DNA of 6,761 bases from JAFGXW01 sp964634385 (GTDB lineage: Bacteria > Bacillota_I > Bacilli_A > Izemoplasmatales > Izemoplasmataceae). Under the pieces are notes generated by a model. That model saw nothing but the letters and a program-made list of their open reading frames with translations, searched no databases and was not told the DNA's origin. Positions within the stretch are counted from its first letter, which is position 1; each line of letters begins with the position of its first letter. The position numbers were made by a program, and so were the translations under genes. Shown here in pieces: positions 1 through 5,450 of this stretch. The stretch is taken from the NCBI GenBank assembly GCA_964634385.1, contig CAZWIZ010000032.1:1-6761 (forward strand). The letters are read 5' to 3'.

Positions 1-70
1 GCAAGATATGTTATTTGGTGAAAAACCAACGTTTGACTATATAATGGATATTTTAAGCTCTATATCGTAA
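1..70 (+). CDS. C-terminal end of an unidentified protein (5' truncated by window)
   Basis: An open frame enters from the left edge (codons begin at base 2) and stops at TAA 68-70, giving 22 residues that end in ILSSIS. The other two forward frames: one meets TGA at 19-21, and neither gives a better reading. The tail contains FGEKPTFDY, which I do not recognise. That this is a real gene end is inferred from the open frame at the edge and from a gene-free stretch and terminator downstream on the same strand. No function can be assigned from so short a piece. Confidence 0.5.
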   Translation, partial: QDMLFGEKPTFDYIMDILSSIS

Positions 71-105
71 TCATTATGATTAGAATTAGAATACAGATAG
101 TTGTT

Positions 106-178
106 TGAAGAAATGCTCAATAAGTGTTAAATCGGTCTCCAACACCGTTGGTACAGTGAAATCAAATCATATACATAT
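106..178 (+). pseudogene. Decayed tRNA-Trp(CCA)-like relic
   Basis: The anticodon-arm core at 131-147 reads like a bacterial tRNA-Trp. CGGT (133-136) and ACCG (144-147) pair around a 7-base loop CTCCAAC, with CCA where the Trp anticodon belongs; tRNA-Trp normally has CTCCAAA. Upstream, 115-121 (GCTCAAT) matches the usual D-arm start at the correct distance. Downstream, ATCAAATC (161-168) resembles a T-loop TTCGAATC with substitutions. The acceptor arms (about 106-112 and 173-179) do not pair, the D stem cannot close, the T stem is broken, and there is no CCA end. It is therefore unlikely to be functional. Ends are approximate. The comparison is to the tRNA-Trp consensus from memory, so chance similarity is possible. 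Confidence 0.42.
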
Positions 179-189
179 ATGAAAACATT

Positions 190-219
190 AAAAAACGAGA
201 TGAAATTTCATCTCGTTTT
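190..219. terminator. Perfect-palindrome terminator between the upstream gene and ferritin
   Basis: Bases 192-205 and 206-219 are exact reverse complements, giving 14-bp arms; core arm ACGAGATGAAA. As RNA this folds with a small central A/U loop. On the minus strand the stem is followed by six U (complement of 190-195), six bases after the ferritin stop, so it is a good intrinsic terminator for ferritin. On the plus strand the stem ends in UUUU (216-219) and could also end the upstream transcript, so it is probably bidirectional. Confidence 0.85.
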
Positions 220-225
220 AATTTA

Positions 226-723
226 TTATTTTATAATTGGTACAAATACTCTAGTGCCAACTTCCTTGTCTAAATGATAAAGCCCAGCGTCTTTTACTAA
301 TTTTACTTTATCAATTAACTTATTAAAGTTATCTTCCTCTTCAACTTGTTCGTTAACATACCATTGTAAAAAGCTAATTGCCGCATAATCTTGAACTTCA
401 TATGCAATTTTCATTAAATTATTAATTTTAGAAGTAACAAGTTTTTCGTGTCCTAAAGAAACTTCTAAAACTTCTAATAAAGAATCAAAATCATTACGTG
501 GAGTTTCGAATCCTTTGATTCTAACTCTTCCACCACGTTCATTAATATAATCAACAAATTTTCTAGCATGAGAAATTTCTTCTTCGTATTGAACATACAT
601 CCAACTTTCAAAACCTTCTAGTCCAAGAGTAGCTACATATCCTGCCATTGCGAGATATACATGAGCTGACTCAAATTCAAAATTTAATTGTTCGTTAATT
701 GCTGCTTCCAATCTTTTATCCAT
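226..723 (-). CDS. ftnA: Ferritin (bacterial non-haem type, FtnA-like)
   Basis: Cytosolic iron-storage protein that oxidises Fe(II) and stores ferric mineral in a 24-subunit shell. The chosen start gives 165 residues, the usual length for bacterial ferritin. Ferroxidase ligands known from E. coli FtnA are all present (numbering from the chosen start): E16 in NFE, Y23, E49 and H52 in EEISH, E93 in GHE, Q126 and E129 in NEQVEEE. The FLQWYVNEQ stretch (about 118-126) is a strong family signature, and Q at 126 favours ferritin over bacterioferritin. The open frame extends three codons further upstream to another ATG, but the AAAAGGAG ribosome site abuts that codon and sits 9 bases before the ATG at 723, so the downstream ATG is preferred. 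The gene has its own promoter and terminator, so it is probably monocistronic. rnhC lies upstream on the same strand and could read through. Confidence 0.95.
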   Translation of the reverse strand: MDKRLEAAINEQLNFEFESAHVYLAMAGYVATLGLEGFESWMYVQYEEEISHARKFVDYINERGGRVRIKGFETPRNDFDSLLEVLEVSLGHEKLVTSKINNLMKIAYEVQDYAAISFLQWYVNEQVEEEDNFNKLIDKVKLVKDAGLYHLDKEVGTRVFVPIIK

Positions 724-732
724 AAATTTCAT

Positions 733-740
733 CTCCTTTT
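733..740 (-). promoter_or_regulatory. Ribosome binding site that fixes the ferritin start
   Basis: On the minus strand this reads AAAAGGAG. It directly touches the ATG at 732-730, too close for initiation, and lies 9 bases from the ATG at 723-721. Initiation at 723 is inferred, removing three residues (MKF) from the longest reading. Confidence 0.75.
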
Positions 741-749
741 ATCAATAAT

Positions 750-778
750 ATTATATAATACTGCCTATTTTAATTCAA
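750..778 (-). promoter_or_regulatory. Sigma-A-type promoter of the ferritin gene
   Basis: Read on the minus strand: -35 TTGAAT (778-773), exactly 17 bases, then -10 TATAAT (755-750). Predicted transcription start is near 743, giving a leader of about 20 bases. A 12-bp perfect palindrome, TATTATATAATA (749-760), overlaps the -10 and could be a repressor site, though in such AT-rich DNA this may be chance. Confidence 0.75.
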
Positions 779-797
779 CTGATAAACAATCTCTTTC

Positions 798-1721
798 CTA
801 ATCCTTTAAAAGGGTTTTTGCTTTTTCTAAATTCTTAAAATTCATTTTAGCATATTTTCCTAAAAAATCTTCACCTTTTTCTTTTAAAATAATACTCGCT
901 AGTTTATCGACATTGCTTCCTGCCCCTTTTAATAACGTATACCCAGCTTCATCAGATAATCTATCAAAATGCTTTAAAAAAGCATATCTAGCGATAATAC
1001 TCGCAATTGCGACACTAGCGTATTTACTTTCCGCTTTTGTCGTGAAACGAATCTTCTCAAATACTTTTGTTTCATTGCTTAAATATCTAAAATAAAGACC
1101 TTCATTTGCGAACTGATCCATAATGACTGGAGGATTATCAAAAATCTTTTGATGAAGATTAATAATTGCTTTATTGTGAAGATAAGCTTTAATCTTATTT
1201 AAGTTATAACCTCTTTTAGTTAAATCATTAAATTTTTCATTTTGAAGCGATAATAAGCTAAAAACAATCTTATCTTTCAATTGTTTCCCTAAAATCAAGA
1301 TTTTTTCATCAGTTAATTTTTTTGAATCATCAATCTTCATGCTTTTAATAAATTCAAGATTTTCTTTATCTAAATAAGCGGCGCAAACAGTAACCGGGCC
1401 AAAAAAATCACCTGTACCTACTTCGTCACTTCCGATTGAAACTAAATAATAATCAGTTTCACTTTGTTTTTCATTTACTTTTATTTGCTTTTTATTCGTT
1501 ATTTCTTCATGATAATCTAACATTGTTTTCCACATTTTATATTCAGCTTCACTGTCAACACCTTGAAACATTACTTTATTAGTAGAGTAAACACTGACAG
1601 TAATATAATCAGTTTTCGCAAAGAAAATAACGGATTTATTTTTTGTTTCTGACTGGTAATCTCTATAAAAAGATATAACTCTTTTAATATCATCATTTGA
1701 TAAGTTAAGTACAAAATTCAA
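798..1721 (-). CDS. rnhC: Ribonuclease HIII
   Basis: Cleaves the RNA strand of RNA-DNA hybrids (R-loops, primers) in the cytoplasm. From the preferred TTG start it is 307 residues, typical of RNase HIII. Residues about 1-75 form the N-terminal TBP-like substrate-binding domain (FFAKTDYITVSVYSTNKVMFQG region) that separates HIII from HII. The RNase H core begins at GSDEVGTGDFFGPV, with catalytic D99 and E100; D202 lies in IMDQF, and KAES supplies an acidic E231 where HII enzymes and some HIII enzymes have Asp. The VAIASIIARYAFL helix and the C-terminal KGAGSNVD and YAKMNFKN stretches fit the family. The stop is TAG, unlike the TAA of its neighbours. The longest frame would start at GTG 1730, but that codon overlaps the Shine-Dalgarno. 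In Bacillus rnhC lies in the same direction upstream of mutS2; here the two diverge. Confidence 0.95.
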   Translation of the reverse strand: MNFVLNLSNDDIKRVISFYRDYQSETKNKSVIFFAKTDYITVSVYSTNKVMFQGVDSEAEYKMWKTMLDYHEEITNKKQIKVNEKQSETDYYLVSIGSDEVGTGDFFGPVTVCAAYLDKENLEFIKSMKIDDSKKLTDEKILILGKQLKDKIVFSLLSLQNEKFNDLTKRGYNLNKIKAYLHNKAIINLHQKIFDNPPVIMDQFANEGLYFRYLSNETKVFEKIRFTTKAESKYASVAIASIIARYAFLKHFDRLSDEAGYTLLKGAGSNVDKLASIILKEKGEDFLGKYAKMNFKNLEKAKTLLKD

Positions 1722-1727
1722 AAAAAC

Positions 1728-1733
1728 CACCTC
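1728..1733 (-). promoter_or_regulatory. Ribosome binding site supporting a TTG start for rnhC
   Basis: Minus strand GAGGTG matches the core of the ideal AAGGAGGTG. It is followed by six bases (GTTTTT) and then TTG at 1721-1719. The in-frame GTG at 1730-1728 is part of this site, so it is an unlikely start. Confidence 0.6.
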
Positions 1734-1788
1734 ACCACTATTATTTTACCATATAATTTGTTAAAATAATATTACTAGGAGTGATATT
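1731..1788. promoter_or_regulatory. Divergent rnhC / mutS2 control region
   Basis: The gap must hold promoters for both genes. On the plus strand a consensus -10, TATAAT, lies at 1752-1757 and would put the mutS2 start of transcription near 1764, but I see no good -35 at 16-18 bases. AGGAG at 1777-1781 is the mutS2 ribosome site, 7 bases before its ATG. On the minus strand -10-like boxes (TATTAT, TAAAAT) exist, with only weak -35 candidates, one of them inside the first codons of mutS2. No operator is recognised. Confidence 0.4.
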
Positions 1789-4113
1789 ATGTCTTTTGAT
1801 TCTTTTCTACTGGAATTTGATAAAGTAAAATTAATGATTGTTAATTATGCCCAAACATCTTTGGGCAAGTTTTTAGTTAAAGAAATTGAACCTACTAATA
1901 ACTCATTAGTTATCAGAAGAAAATTAAGTGAATCAGCTCATGCACTTAAAATTATTACTTTATATCAAGAACCACCTTTTGGTGGTATAAGAGATTTAAC
2001 AAGTACACTTAAAAAAGCTCATATTGAATCAGTCTTAAGACCAACAGAGTTTTTGGATATCATTTCTTTATTAGATGCATCACTCGCTAATGTTAGATTT
2101 TATAAACAAGTAAAAGAATTAGAAATCTTAGAAACTGTTTTAGATGATTATTTTGAGAATATTGAAATTATTCCTAAATTGAAAACAGCTATTTTATTAG
2201 TTATTAATGATAATGGTGAAGTAAACGATTCTGCTTCACCACTTTTACATAAAATAAGAAACGCTATTAATGTTAAACAAAAAAGAATCCAAGATCGTTT
2301 GAATACTATATTACAAAAGGATAAAAGTAAATTAACTGAAATACTAATTACAATTAGAAATAACCATTTTGTCGTTCCAGTAAAGACAAGTGAAAAAAAT
2401 AATTTTAAAGGATCAATAATTGATTATTCAAGCAGTGGAGAAACAGTTTATATGGAACCTCATAGTGTAAGCTCAATTAATAATGAGATTTCTATTTTAA
2501 TACTTGATGAAAAAAAAGAAGTTGAAAGAATATTAAGAGAATTAACATTACAAGTTGGATTATCATATTATCAACTTACTAATAACTTAAAAATATTATC
2601 TGAACTTGATGCGATTTTCGCAACAGCACGTTTTGCGTTAGAGTATACATGTTCAATGCCATTAATAACTAAAAAGGAAATAAATTTAATTAAAGCAAGA
2701 CACCCTTTAATTAACCAAGAAGAAGTTGTAGCTAATACAATAACGTTTAACAAAAATGAAAAAGTAATTATTATTACTGGTCCTAATACAGGTGGTAAAA
2801 CCGTAGCTTTAAAAACGATGGGTTTACTTTCAATAATGGTTCAAAGTGGATTGCTTATCCCTGTAGATAAAGGTAGTAAAACAGTTATATTTGACAATAT
2901 TTTTGCTGATATAGGTGATGAACAAAGTATTGAACAATCACTATCAACTTTTTCATCACATATGACAAGAATTATAAAAATTATTGATAACTTAACAGTT
3001 GATTCACTAATATTATTAGATGAATTAGGAAGTGGAACTGATCCAAAAGAAGGTGCAAGTCTAGCAATTAGTATATTAGACTACCTTTTAGTAAGAGGAG
3101 TTTATATTATCGCAACAACTCATTATCCAGAGTTAAAAGCATATGCTTATAATAAAAATGAAATTGTCAATGCTAGTGTTGAATTTGACGTAAATACATT
3201 AAGTCCAACATATCGTCTATTACTTGGAACACCAGGTAAATCAAACGCTCTTTTAATTAGCGAACGACTAGGACTAAACTCTGAAATAATTTCTCAAGCA
3301 AAAAAGCATGTTTTAACTTCACAATCTGAGGTTACTGATTTAATAAATAAACTTGAAAAACGCGGAAATACCTTAGAACAACAAATTAGGGAATATGAAA
3401 TGTTAGTTAAAGATAATAAAGAACTAGTCAATAGAACTAATATCTTACAAAAAGAGCTAATAGAAGAGAAAAGACGCTTAAAAGGAAAAATTGCTATTGA
3501 AAAAAGTCAAATAGTTTTAGAGGTTAAGGAGGAAGCTCTTAACCTTATCAAAGACTTAGAAGATTTAAAAAATAAAGAAAACCTTAAAGATCATGAAATA
3601 GCGGAAATGAAATATATAGTTAGAACTTTTGATGATAAAATAAATCAAGAAAAACATGCCGAAAAACACGATTATTTAATTGGTGATACTGTTAATATTT
3701 TGAAATTTAATCGTTATGGTGAGTTACTAAAAAAACAAAAAAATAAACAATGGCTAATAAAGATGGGAACTTTAAATTCTGTTTTTAAAGAAAATCAATT
3801 TGAATTTGTAAAAAGAACAATAAAAAAAGATAATAAAATAAATAAAATCTCATCAAATATTAAAAAAAATATTAAAACAGAACTTGATTTGAGAGGGATG
3901 AGATATGAGGAAGCTGAATACGCTCTTGATAAATATATTGATGATTGTTTAGTTGTTAATATTCCTTTTGCGTCCATCATTCATGGCTATGGTACTTTAA
4001 CCTTAAGAAAACTTGTTAAAACCTATCTTAAAAACAATAAACATGTTTTATCTTATCGTGATGGAGAAGGTGGAGAAGGCGGTAGTGGAGTCACAGTTGT
4101 CTATTTTAAATAA
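1789..4113 (+). CDS. mutS2: MutS2 ATPase with C-terminal Smr domain
   Basis: MutS paralogue that does not act in classical mismatch repair. In Bacillus it senses collided ribosomes and splits or rescues them; in other species it is linked to suppression of recombination. At 774 residues it is close to the usual length of about 780. Visible parts: helical lever/clamp region 1-300; ATPase with Walker A GPNTGGKT (331-338), STFSSHM (386-392), Walker B LLDE with D411-E412, and H445 in TTHYPELK; a charged coiled coil about 510-610; a KOW-like segment from about 627 (HDYLIGDTV); and an Smr domain from about 697 with LDLRG (699-703) and HGYG (732-735), ending in GGSGVTVVYFK. There is no N-terminal mismatch-recognition domain. 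The Smr loop reads HGYGTL rather than the common HGxGTG. ATG is preceded by AGGAG at 7 bases. trxA follows, as in the broader Firmicute neighbourhood. Confidence 0.96.
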   Translation: MSFDSFLLEFDKVKLMIVNYAQTSLGKFLVKEIEPTNNSLVIRRKLSESAHALKIITLYQEPPFGGIRDLTSTLKKAHIESVLRPTEFLDIISLLDASLANVRFYKQVKELEILETVLDDYFENIEIIPKLKTAILLVINDNGEVNDSASPLLHKIRNAINVKQKRIQDRLNTILQKDKSKLTEILITIRNNHFVVPVKTSEKNNFKGSIIDYSSSGETVYMEPHSVSSINNEISILILDEKKEVERILRELTLQVGLSYYQLTNNLKILSELDAIFATARFALEYTCSMPLITKKEINLIKARHPLINQEEVVANTITFNKNEKVIIITGPNTGGKTVALKTMGLLSIMVQSGLLIPVDKGSKTVIFDNIFADIGDEQSIEQSLSTFSSHMTRIIKIIDNLTVDSLILLDELGSGTDPKEGASLAISILDYLLVRGVYIIATTHYPELKAYAYNKNEIVNASVEFDVNTLSPTYRLLLGTPGKSNALLISERLGLNSEIISQAKKHVLTSQSEVTDLINKLEKRGNTLEQQIREYEMLVKDNKELVNRTNILQKELIEEKRRLKGKIAIEKSQIVLEVKEEALNLIKDLEDLKNKENLKDHEIAEMKYIVRTFDDKINQEKHAEKHDYLIGDTVNILKFNRYGELLKKQKNKQWLIKMGTLNSVFKENQFEFVKRTIKKDNKINKISSNIKKNIKTELDLRGMRYEEAEYALDKYIDDCLVVNIPFASIIHGYGTLTLRKLVKTYLKNNKHVLSYRDGEGGEGGSGVTVVYFK

Positions 4114-4119
4114 ACTGTG
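4092..4119 (+). repeat. Inverted repeat spanning the mutS2 stop codon
   Basis: CACAGTT (4092-4098) and AACTGTG (4113-4119) are exact complements across 14 bases that can partly pair again (TAT/ATA). The next bases are CAAAAAGA, so there is no U tract and it is not a standard plus-strand terminator. It could protect the mutS2 mRNA 3' end or be chance. Confidence 0.3.
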
Positions 4120-4127
4120 CAAAAAGA

Positions 4128-4156
4128 TTGATATTTAAATAATTATTAAGTATAAT
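4128..4156 (+). promoter_or_regulatory. Sigma-A-type promoter of trxA
   Basis: -35 TTGATA (4128-4133), 17 bases, -10 TATAAT (4151-4156). The predicted start of transcription near 4163 leaves a leader of about 30 bases with AAAGGAGG (4177-4184) 9 bases before the ATG. This is a strong promoter and ribosome site, as expected for an abundant protein. Confidence 0.85.
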
Positions 4157-4193
4157 GATTGAGTATTTTTTAAAATAAAGGAGGAATTTAAAG

Positions 4194-4502
4194 ATGGCAG
4201 TTATATTCGCAAATAAAGATAACTTTCAAGGACACATTGCCGAAGGTATCGTAATTTTAGATTTTTATGCTGATTGGTGTGCGCCTTGTCGTATGATTGG
4301 TCCAGTTTTAGAACAAATCACAGAAGAACATCAAGATATCAAAATTGTTAAAGTAAATGTTGATAATAATATGGAATTAGCGCAACAATATGAAGTAAGA
4401 GGTATTCCAGCATTATTCGTATTAAAAGATGGAAAAACTGTTGCCCAAAGAGCAGGATTTATGCCAAAAGCTGCCTTAGTTGATTGGGTACGCGCTGCGT
4501 AA
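4194..4502 (+). CDS. trxA: Thioredoxin
   Basis: Small cytosolic dithiol reductase that keeps protein cysteines reduced and feeds electrons to enzymes such as ribonucleotide reductase; it is normally recycled by thioredoxin reductase, which is not in this window. At 102 residues it is a single complete thioredoxin fold with no signal peptide. The active site is WCAPC (28-32), with Ala in place of the commoner Gly between the cysteines. The buried Asp is D23 (LDFYADW), the conserved Lys is K53, and the cis-proline is P72 in GIPAL. ATG follows an ideal AAAGGAGG. Its own promoter and terminator make it a separate unit between mutS2 and truB. Confidence 0.96.
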   Translation: MAVIFANKDNFQGHIAEGIVILDFYADWCAPCRMIGPVLEQITEEHQDIKIVKVNVDNNMELAQQYEVRGIPALFVLKDGKTVAQRAGFMPKAALVDWVRAA

Positions 4503-4509
4503 TAAAAAT

Positions 4510-4537
4510 AACCAGGTTAAATCTTGGTTTTTTTTTT
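4510..4537 (+). terminator. Intrinsic terminator after trxA
   Basis: AACCAGG (4510-4516) pairs with CTTGGTT (4523-4529), seven pairs including one G-U, around a six-base loop. It runs into a stretch of ten T (4528-4537). It begins eight bases after the trxA stop. Confidence 0.9.
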
Positions 4538-4552
4538 GACTTACTGTATAAT
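4524..4552 (+). promoter_or_regulatory. Probable truB-ribF promoter overlapping the trxA terminator
   Basis: TATAAT at 4547-4552 is a perfect -10. Exactly 17 bases upstream lies TTGGTT (4524-4529), a 4-of-6 match to -35, which is also the 3' arm of the trxA terminator. TTGACT at 4536-4541 is a better -35 by sequence but is only 5 bases from the -10. Transcription would begin near 4558-4560, inside the truB ribosome site GGTGGTGAT (4556-4564), leaving a leader of only about 10 bases. Confidence 0.55.
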
Positions 4553-4568
4553 AATGGTGGTGATATAA

Positions 4569-5438
4569 ATGAATGGAATTTTATTAGTAAATAAGCCATC
4601 TGGCTATACATCACATGATGTAATTAACGTTTTAAGAGGAATGCTAAAAACAAGAAAACTAGGTCATACAGGAACATTAGATCCCGATGCTACTGGTATT
4701 TTAGTTGTTGGTGTAAACAAAGGCACAAAAATTATGAAATACTTGAATAATGATGAAAAAATTTATAAAGCTAGAGTATTAATTGGACAATCAACAGATA
4801 CGTTAGATAAAAGTGGTAAAATAATAAATGAAAAAAATGTTAAGGAATTATTAAATGTTGATAGTATTGTCGAATCATTCAAAGGAAATTATACTCAAAC
4901 ACCACCAATGTATTCTGCAGTCAAATATAAGGGTAAAAGATTATATGAGTATGCTAGAAAAGGAATTATAATTAATGATATTCCATCAAGAATAATTAAA
5001 ATTTTCGATATAAAAAAAGTAAGTGATGTAATTTATGAAAATAATTTAGCATATTTTGATTATATAGTTCATAGTTCCAAAGGATTATATGTTCGTACAT
5101 TATCATATGACATTGGTAAAAAACTAGATTACCCAGCTCACAATTTTGAACTTCACCGTCTTCAAGCAGGAAAATTTAAAGTTGAAGATAGTTTTACATT
5201 AAAAGAAATAGAAGAAGGTAATTATAGAATAATATCTTTATCAAATGCACTTTCGCACTTGAATAAATTAGTTGTACCAGAAGAATTAAAACATCATGTA
5301 AAAAATGGAATGGCTATAAGTTTGAAATATTTTAATAACTACTCCTTAACACGATTAGTTGATGAAGATGATAATTTATTAGCCATTTATGAAAAACATC
5401 CTACAGAACCTAAAATGAAAGCTGTAAACGTATTTTAA
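4569..5438 (+). CDS. truB: tRNA pseudouridine(55) synthase
   Basis: Converts U55 in the T-loop of tRNAs to pseudouridine and acts as a tRNA folding chaperone in the cytoplasm. It has 289 residues, normal for bacterial TruB. The N-terminal NKPSGYTSHDV leads to the catalytic motif GHTGTLDPDATG with nucleophile D38. Further motifs are GQSTDTLD (about 76-83), TPPMYSAVK (111-119) and KGLYVRTL (171-178). The C-terminal part (about 235 on) is the small variable domain typical of Firmicute TruB. ATG at 4569 is preceded by GGTGGTGAT at a workable distance; no longer reading is supported. ribF starts 12 bases after the stop, so the two are co-transcribed, as in the Bacillus truB-ribF-rpsO order. rbfA, the usual upstream partner, is absent and trxA stands there instead. 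Confidence 0.96.
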   Translation: MNGILLVNKPSGYTSHDVINVLRGMLKTRKLGHTGTLDPDATGILVVGVNKGTKIMKYLNNDEKIYKARVLIGQSTDTLDKSGKIINEKNVKELLNVDSIVESFKGNYTQTPPMYSAVKYKGKRLYEYARKGIIINDIPSRIIKIFDIKKVSDVIYENNLAYFDYIVHSSKGLYVRTLSYDIGKKLDYPAHNFELHRLQAGKFKVEDSFTLKEIEEGNYRIISLSNALSHLNKLVVPEELKHHVKNGMAISLKYFNNYSLTRLVDEDDNLLAIYEKHPTEPKMKAVNVF

Positions 5439-5445
5439 GAGGTGG
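5438..5445 (+). promoter_or_regulatory. Ribosome binding site that fixes the ribF start
   Basis: AGAGGTGG begins on the last base of the truB stop codon. An in-frame GTG at 5442-5444 is part of this site and so cannot be its start. The ATG at 5451 is 5 bases downstream and is preferred. Confidence 0.75.
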
Positions 5446-5450
5446 TAAAG

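Noticed and set aside
81..92. Tandem TAGAAT repeat resembling two -10 boxes
   Set aside because: No -35 partner and no gene in that direction before the terminator; AT-rich sequence yields such repeats by chance.
139..151. Small hairpin CCAAC-ACC-GTTGG and a GTTGGTAC string resembling part of a T-box
   Set aside because: No specifier stem, antiterminator or downstream plus-strand gene is present; the tRNA-Trp-like reading explains the region better.
913..1095. Open frame of 60 codons on the plus strand inside rnhC
   Set aside because: It lies opposite the conserved catalytic half of RNase HIII, has no ribosome site, and reads as low-information hydrophobic sequence.
2571..2753. Open frame of 60 codons on the minus strand inside mutS2
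   Set aside because: Antisense to a well-conserved gene, with no ribosome site or recognisable motif.
3795..3980. Open frame of 61 codons on the minus strand with a hydrophobic stretch
   Set aside because: The apparent hydrophobicity comes from reading lysine-rich A-tracts of mutS2 in reverse (Phe, Leu, Ile codons); no promoter or ribosome site supports it.
5439..5450. Possible FMN riboswitch ahead of ribF
   Set aside because: Only 12 bases separate truB and ribF, which leaves no room for an aptamer.
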